This document shows positions 14,192 through 16,595 of a stretch of DNA of 16,595 nt, piece by piece. The translations under genes were made by a program, and so were the position numbers. Origin of the DNA: an uncultured Clostridia bacterium (GTDB lineage: Bacteria; Bacillota; Clostridia; Oscillospirales; Acutalibacteraceae); the NCBI GenBank assembly GCA_946004305.1, contig CAMFZJ010000011.1, positions 1-16,595 of the forward strand, written 5' to 3'. How positions within the stretch are numbered: position 1 is the first letter of the stretch; every line of letters starts with the position of its first letter. The notes beneath the pieces are model-generated. The model searched no databases, was not told the DNA's origin, and saw only the letters and a list, made by a program, of their open reading frames with translations.

Positions 14192-15033
14192 TACCTGTTC
14201 AAAAGCTCCTTTGACGCGTCTATACAGATTTTTTCAACATCCTCTGAGGCATATTTGCTTTTATCCCAATGATAATGTGATACAACAGCCTGCCATACAA
14301 GCATTGACATACCGCCTTCAGCGTTGCTTCCGTTTGCCTTTGCCTTTTTAATCAGGTTTGTTTCAAGTGGATTGTAAACTGCGTCAAATACATTTTCGCA
14401 CCTGCTTATAACAAGGTCCGAAACAGGCTGTCCCTCAGTTTTTGGTGACATTCCTATAGGGGTTGCGTTAATCAAAGTTGTAATATCTCCTTTAAGCTGT
14501 GGGATTGTGCAGTAGCTTACATTAGAGTTTTTAAAAGTATTTTTGATTTCTGCTATAAGGGTTTCAACCATTTGCACATCTTCTTCTCTTACTGCAAATT
14601 CCAAATCATTTCCCTTTAGCAGAACTTCATAAGCCATAGTTCTTGCTACTCCGCCACAGCCCAGAATAACCACCCTGTTTTTAAGGGGAATGTTCGCATA
14701 GGCAAGAGCTTTTAAAAATCCGTCAGGGTCAGTAGTATGTCCTGCCGATACACCGCCGATATTGGCAACTGTGTTTACACTTCCGTATAAATGAGCCTTG
14801 TGATCTGTAAGGTCAAGGAAAGGAATAATGGCCTGCTTGTGAGGAATAGTAATGTTGTAACCGTCAAGTTTTTTCAGAGTGTTGTGATATTCTGTTTCGA
14901 GATTTTCAGGAGCAATATCCAAAACTCCGTATTCAGCCTCAATTCCGGCTAAATCAAATAATCTTTTATGAATAAACGGTGACATAGTGTGGCCGATAGG
15001 ATGACCGATTACTGCATAGTGTTTTTTGCTCAT
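14191..15033 (-). CDS. aroE: Shikimate dehydrogenase
   Basis: A 280-residue enzyme reducing 3-dehydroshikimate to shikimate. The substrate domain carries GHPIGHTMSP (10-19, with Thr16 where Ser is usual), NITIPHK (60-66, catalytic Lys66), SVNTV (85-89) and GHTTDPDGF (98-106, catalytic Asp102; the family often has Asn-Thr-Asp here). The cofactor domain has GCGGVART (125-132). The region after the second strand reads AVREED (147-152) in place of the common NRT/K patch that grips the NADP phosphate. The C-terminal EGGMSMLVWQAV block (239-250) is typical. AAGGGAG lies 9 nt before the ATG. It is the first gene of the long aro operon and divergent from acpP. Confidence 0.93.
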   Translation of the reverse strand: MSKKHYAVIGHPIGHTMSPFIHKRLFDLAGIEAEYGVLDIAPENLETEYHNTLKKLDGYNITIPHKQAIIPFLDLTDHKAHLYGSVNTVANIGGVSAGHTTDPDGFLKALAYANIPLKNRVVILGCGGVARTMAYEVLLKGNDLEFAVREEDVQMVETLIAEIKNTFKNSNVSYCTIPQLKGDITTLINATPIGMSPKTEGQPVSDLVISRCENVFDAVYNPLETNLIKKAKANGSNAEGGMSMLVWQAVVSHYHWDKSKYASEDVEKICIDASKELLNR

Positions 15034-15090
15034 AAAAAAGCTCCCTTGTAAAAAATTTTTGAAAAATAAGTGAAAATTTTGAAATATATA

Positions 15091-15119
15091 TTGACAAAGT
15101 CAAAAATAATTAATAATAT
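15091..15119 (+). promoter_or_regulatory. Promoter of acpP
   Basis: A perfect TTGACA (15091-15096), a 17-nt spacer and TAATAT (15114-15119). The start would be near 15126, giving a leader of about 110 nt. The -35 sits in the small palindrome TTGACAAAGTCAA (15091-15103). Confidence 0.7.
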
Positions 15120-15159
15120 GTTCTAGTAACAACACGTTTGTGTGTTTTTGCACTAAACC

Positions 15160-15189
15160 ATTGTAGCATAAAATATACCGTTTTGTCCA
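15160..15189 (-). promoter_or_regulatory. Candidate promoter of the aro operon (aroE side)
   Basis: On the minus strand TGGACA (15189-15184), an 18-nt spacer and TACAAT (15165-15160), the latter preceded by TGC as an extended -10. The start would be near 15153, giving a leader of about 120 nt before aroE. No other minus-strand -10/-35 pair in the region is better, but the match is moderate. Confidence 0.45.
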
Positions 15190-15237
15190 CAATATAAGCG
15201 GTATGCTAAGAAAATTATTTATAGGAGGATAAATAAG

Positions 15238-15465
15238 ATGGTATTTGAAAAGGTACAGGCTATTTTAGCTGAGCAGTTTGACGTAGAAGAGGATAAGATT
15301 GTTGAAGATACAAATCTTCAAGACGATCTCGGCGCAGATTCACTTGACGTAGTAGATCTTCTTATGTCTATTGAGGATGAGTTTGAAATCGAAATCCCTG
15401 ATGATGAAATTGAGAACCTCAAGACAGTTGGTGCACTTGTTTCTTATATCGAAGCTAACTCATAA
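15238..15465 (+). CDS. acpP: Acyl carrier protein
   Basis: A 75-residue acidic, mostly helical protein that carries growing acyl chains on a 4'-phosphopantetheine arm in fatty acid synthesis. The attachment site is Ser35 in GADSLDVVDLL (32-42). Helix II/III residues (IEDEFEIEIPDDE) follow the normal pattern and length. AGGAGG lies 9 nt before the ATG. It stands alone, with its own consensus promoter and a long terminator, rather than inside a fab cluster. It could serve another acyl transfer system, but the sequence is that of a housekeeping type-II FAS ACP. Confidence 0.95.
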   Translation: MVFEKVQAILAEQFDVEEDKIVEDTNLQDDLGADSLDVVDLLMSIEDEFEIEIPDDEIENLKTVGALVSYIEANS

Positions 15466-15495
15466 TAAGAGTTCTTAGCAATTTTAAGAAAAACC

Positions 15496-15540
15496 AAAAC
15501 CTGTTACTGAGCTTTGAGCTTGGTAATGGGTTTTATTTTT
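15496..15540 (+). terminator. Rho-independent terminator of acpP
   Basis: A 17-bp stem (15496-15512 with 15518-15534, 5-nt loop) is fully paired only when four G-U wobbles are allowed, and is followed by TTTTATTTTT. The wobbles would be A-C mismatches on the other strand, so the element is specific to plus-strand transcripts. Confidence 0.88.
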
Positions 15541-15562
15541 GTGTTTCGGGGGAAATTTACTA

Positions 15563-15591
15563 TAGACATCTAAAATTTGTAATGATACAAT
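15563..15591 (+). promoter_or_regulatory. Promoter of a candidate small RNA
   Basis: TAGACA (15563-15568), a 17-nt spacer and TACAAT (15586-15591) preceded by TGA as an extended -10. It lies after the acpP terminator and well before the proS promoter, so it should drive a separate transcript. Confidence 0.55.
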
Positions 15592-15597
15592 GGGATT

Positions 15598-15690
15598 GCA
15601 AAATCACAGTAAAAAATATAAAGAAAAAGCAGTAAAAATTATTATTACATTATTTTTGCAAAAAGGTCGCTATGCGGCCTTTTTCTTTTA
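15598..15690 (+). ncRNA. Candidate small non-coding RNA between acpP and proS
   Basis: About 90 nt lie between a promoter-like pair and a strong terminator, without a usable ORF. The 5' end TTGCAAAA (15596-15603) is complementary to TTTTGCAA (15654-15661) next to the terminator stem, closing an A-rich, purine-heavy loop of about 50 nt. No known RNA family is recognised. It could instead be a short upstream leader of proS that ends prematurely, but proS has its own promoter further down. Confidence 0.42.
15660..15690 (+). terminator. Rho-independent terminator in the acpP-proS gap
   Basis: An 11-bp stem (15660-15670 with 15674-15684, one G-U pair, 3-nt loop) merges into TTTTTCTTTT. It is not needed for acpP, which has its own terminator 120 nt earlier, so it points to a separate transcript in the gap. 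Confidence 0.82.
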
Positions 15691-15715
15691 TGTAATATAT
15701 AGAAAAATATAATGC

Positions 15716-15744
15716 TTGAAAAACACAGGACTTTTATGTATAAT
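15716..15744 (+). promoter_or_regulatory. Promoter of proS
   Basis: TTGAAA (15716-15721), a 17-nt spacer and a perfect TATAAT (15739-15744). The start would be near 15751, leaving a leader of about 100 nt. Confidence 0.8.
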
Positions 15745-15764
15745 TAAAAGGTATGAAGTTTTAT

Positions 15765-15810
15765 AAGGGATAATGATATCCTTTTAGTCTTATTAGCCCG
15801 CAATAAGACT
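15765..15810 (+). promoter_or_regulatory. Two-hairpin leader of proS
   Basis: AAGGGATA (15765-15772) pairs with TATCCTTT (15777-15784, one G-U). The next hairpin is AGTCTTATT (15786-15794) with AATAAGACT (15802-15810) around AGCCCGC. No T-run follows, so it is not a terminator. The T-box consensus of tRNA-sensing leaders is absent. Function is unknown. Confidence 0.45.
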
Positions 15811-15852
15811 TAGGAATAAATAAAGTTTAGGGGCAGAAAGGCTATGATAATT

Positions 15853-16595
15853 ATGGCTAATAATAAGAAAATGGTTGAGGCTATTACAAGTCGTGATGAG
15901 GATTTTGCAAAGTGGTACACAGACATAGTTAAGAAAGCTGAGCTTATTGACTATTCCGGAGTTAAGGGCTGTATGGTAATCCGACCTTACGGCTATGCTA
16001 TTTGGGAGAATATTCAGGCTGACCTTGACAGACGTTTTAAGGAAACAGGTGTTGAGAATGTATATATGCCTATGTTTATTCCGGAGAGCCTTTTACAGAA
16101 AGAAAAGGATCACGTTGAGGGCTTTGCTCCCGAGTGTGCTTGGGTAACAGTTGGAGGACAGGAAAAGCTTGCCGAAAGACTTTGCGTACGTCCAACTTCC
16201 GAAACACTTTTCTGTGAGCATTATAAAAAGGTTATTAATACATATCGTGATTTACCAAAGCTTTATAACCAGTGGTGTTCTGTTGTAAGGTGGGAGAAAA
16301 CCACAAGACCTTTCCTGCGTACATCTGAATTTTTGTGGCAGGAAGGCCATACAATGCACGAAACAGCTGAGGAGGCTCAGGAGGAAACTCTCCGTATGCT
16401 ACAGGTTTATGCGGATTTCTACAAGGAAACTCTTGCTATTCCGGCAGTTATCGGCAAAAAGACAGAGAAAGAGAAATTTGCAGGCGCAGAGGCTACCTAC
16501 ACAATTGAGCCTATGATGCATAACGGCGTTGCTCTACAGGGTGGTACATCACACTACTTTGGCGACGGCTTTGCAAAGAGCTTTGACATTACATA
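15853..16595 (+). CDS. proS: Prolyl-tRNA synthetase, archaeal/eukaryotic type (5' part, cut by window end)
   Basis: The first 247 residues of a class II synthetase that charges tRNA-Pro; the window ends inside the gene. Seen are KGCMVIRPYGYAIWENIQ (38-55) and the motif 1 region VYMPMFIPESLLQKEKDHVEGF (70-91, split around the dimer helix). The PTSETLF substrate loop is at 114-120. Motif 2 is VVRWEKTTRPFLRTSEF (144-160, with Arg-x-Glu) followed by WQEGHTMH (162-169). GGTSHYFGDGFAKSF comes at 230-244. No editing insertion is seen between motifs 2 and 3, fitting the short archaeal-type ProS found in many Clostridia. The start is ambiguous: an in-frame ATG at 15844 has AGGGG 10 nt upstream, but AGAAAGG before 15853 and family-like MANNKKMVEAI favour the latter. 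Confidence 0.93.
   Translation, partial: MANNKKMVEAITSRDEDFAKWYTDIVKKAELIDYSGVKGCMVIRPYGYAIWENIQADLDRRFKETGVENVYMPMFIPESLLQKEKDHVEGFAPECAWVTVGGQEKLAERLCVRPTSETLFCEHYKKVINTYRDLPKLYNQWCSVVRWEKTTRPFLRTSEFLWQEGHTMHETAEEAQEETLRMLQVYADFYKETLAIPAVIGKKTEKEKFAGAEATYTIEPMMHNGVALQGGTSHYFGDGFAKSFDIT

Noticed and set aside
15034..15160. Possible T-box or attenuator leader upstream of aroE
   Set aside because: The region is AT-rich with only short repeats; no T-box sequence, leader peptide or terminator hairpin is visible.
1..16595. CRISPR arrays, tRNA or rRNA genes, transposases, prophage genes, toxin-antitoxin or defence systems
   Set aside because: No regularly spaced repeats, cloverleaf sequences or proteins of these families were found on either strand.

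Overview
The window looks like a chromosomal stretch of a low-GC, Gram-positive anaerobe of the class Clostridia, probably from the gut-associated Ruminococcaceae/Oscillospiraceae. This rests on AT-rich intergenic DNA, strong AGGAGG-type ribosome binding sites, sigma-A-like promoters, rho-independent terminators, an archaeal/eukaryotic-type prolyl-tRNA synthetase, and a full aro cluster with an N-terminally extended DAHP synthase. The genus is inference. No phage, insertion sequence, CRISPR, rRNA or tRNA was seen.

Left part (1-4150). A terminator of an off-window plus-strand gene meets the terminator of a minus-strand queT gene (queuosine-precursor ECF transporter S component). queT has a clear promoter and a leader that folds like a preQ1-I riboswitch over its Shine-Dalgarno. 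Next is a small minus-strand gene of unknown function (83 aa), with its own promoter, two stacked 5' hairpins and a terminator. Diverging from it on the plus strand are a phosphohexomutase (phosphoglucomutase/phosphomannomutase superfamily) and a membrane-anchored XRE-type regulator with three GIHV repeats. A two-way terminator separates these from the minus-strand genes.

Centre (4168-15033, all minus). Reading in the direction of transcription: aroE, aroK, [internal promoter] aroF, tyrA, aroB, aroA, aroC, pheA, an acyltransferase-3 membrane protein, and a GH31 glycosidase. Gaps are 25 nt or less, or the genes overlap, except for the 87-nt aroK-aroF gap, which carries a near-consensus promoter. 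Together these genes make chorismate from PEP and erythrose-4-phosphate, then prephenate, phenylpyruvate and hydroxyphenylpyruvate. Only 3-dehydroquinate dehydratase (aroD/aroQ) and the final aminotransferase are missing. AroF has an N-terminal regulatory-type domain and PheA has an ACT domain, so end-product feedback at both points is likely. The two trailing carbohydrate/envelope genes have no obvious pathway link to the aro genes but appear to be co-transcribed with them.

Right part (15034-16595, plus). Divergent from aroE lies acpP (acyl carrier protein) with a consensus promoter and terminator. It is followed by a short promoter-terminator unit without an ORF (candidate small RNA, about 90 nt), then the promoter, structured leader and 5' part of proS, which runs off the window end.
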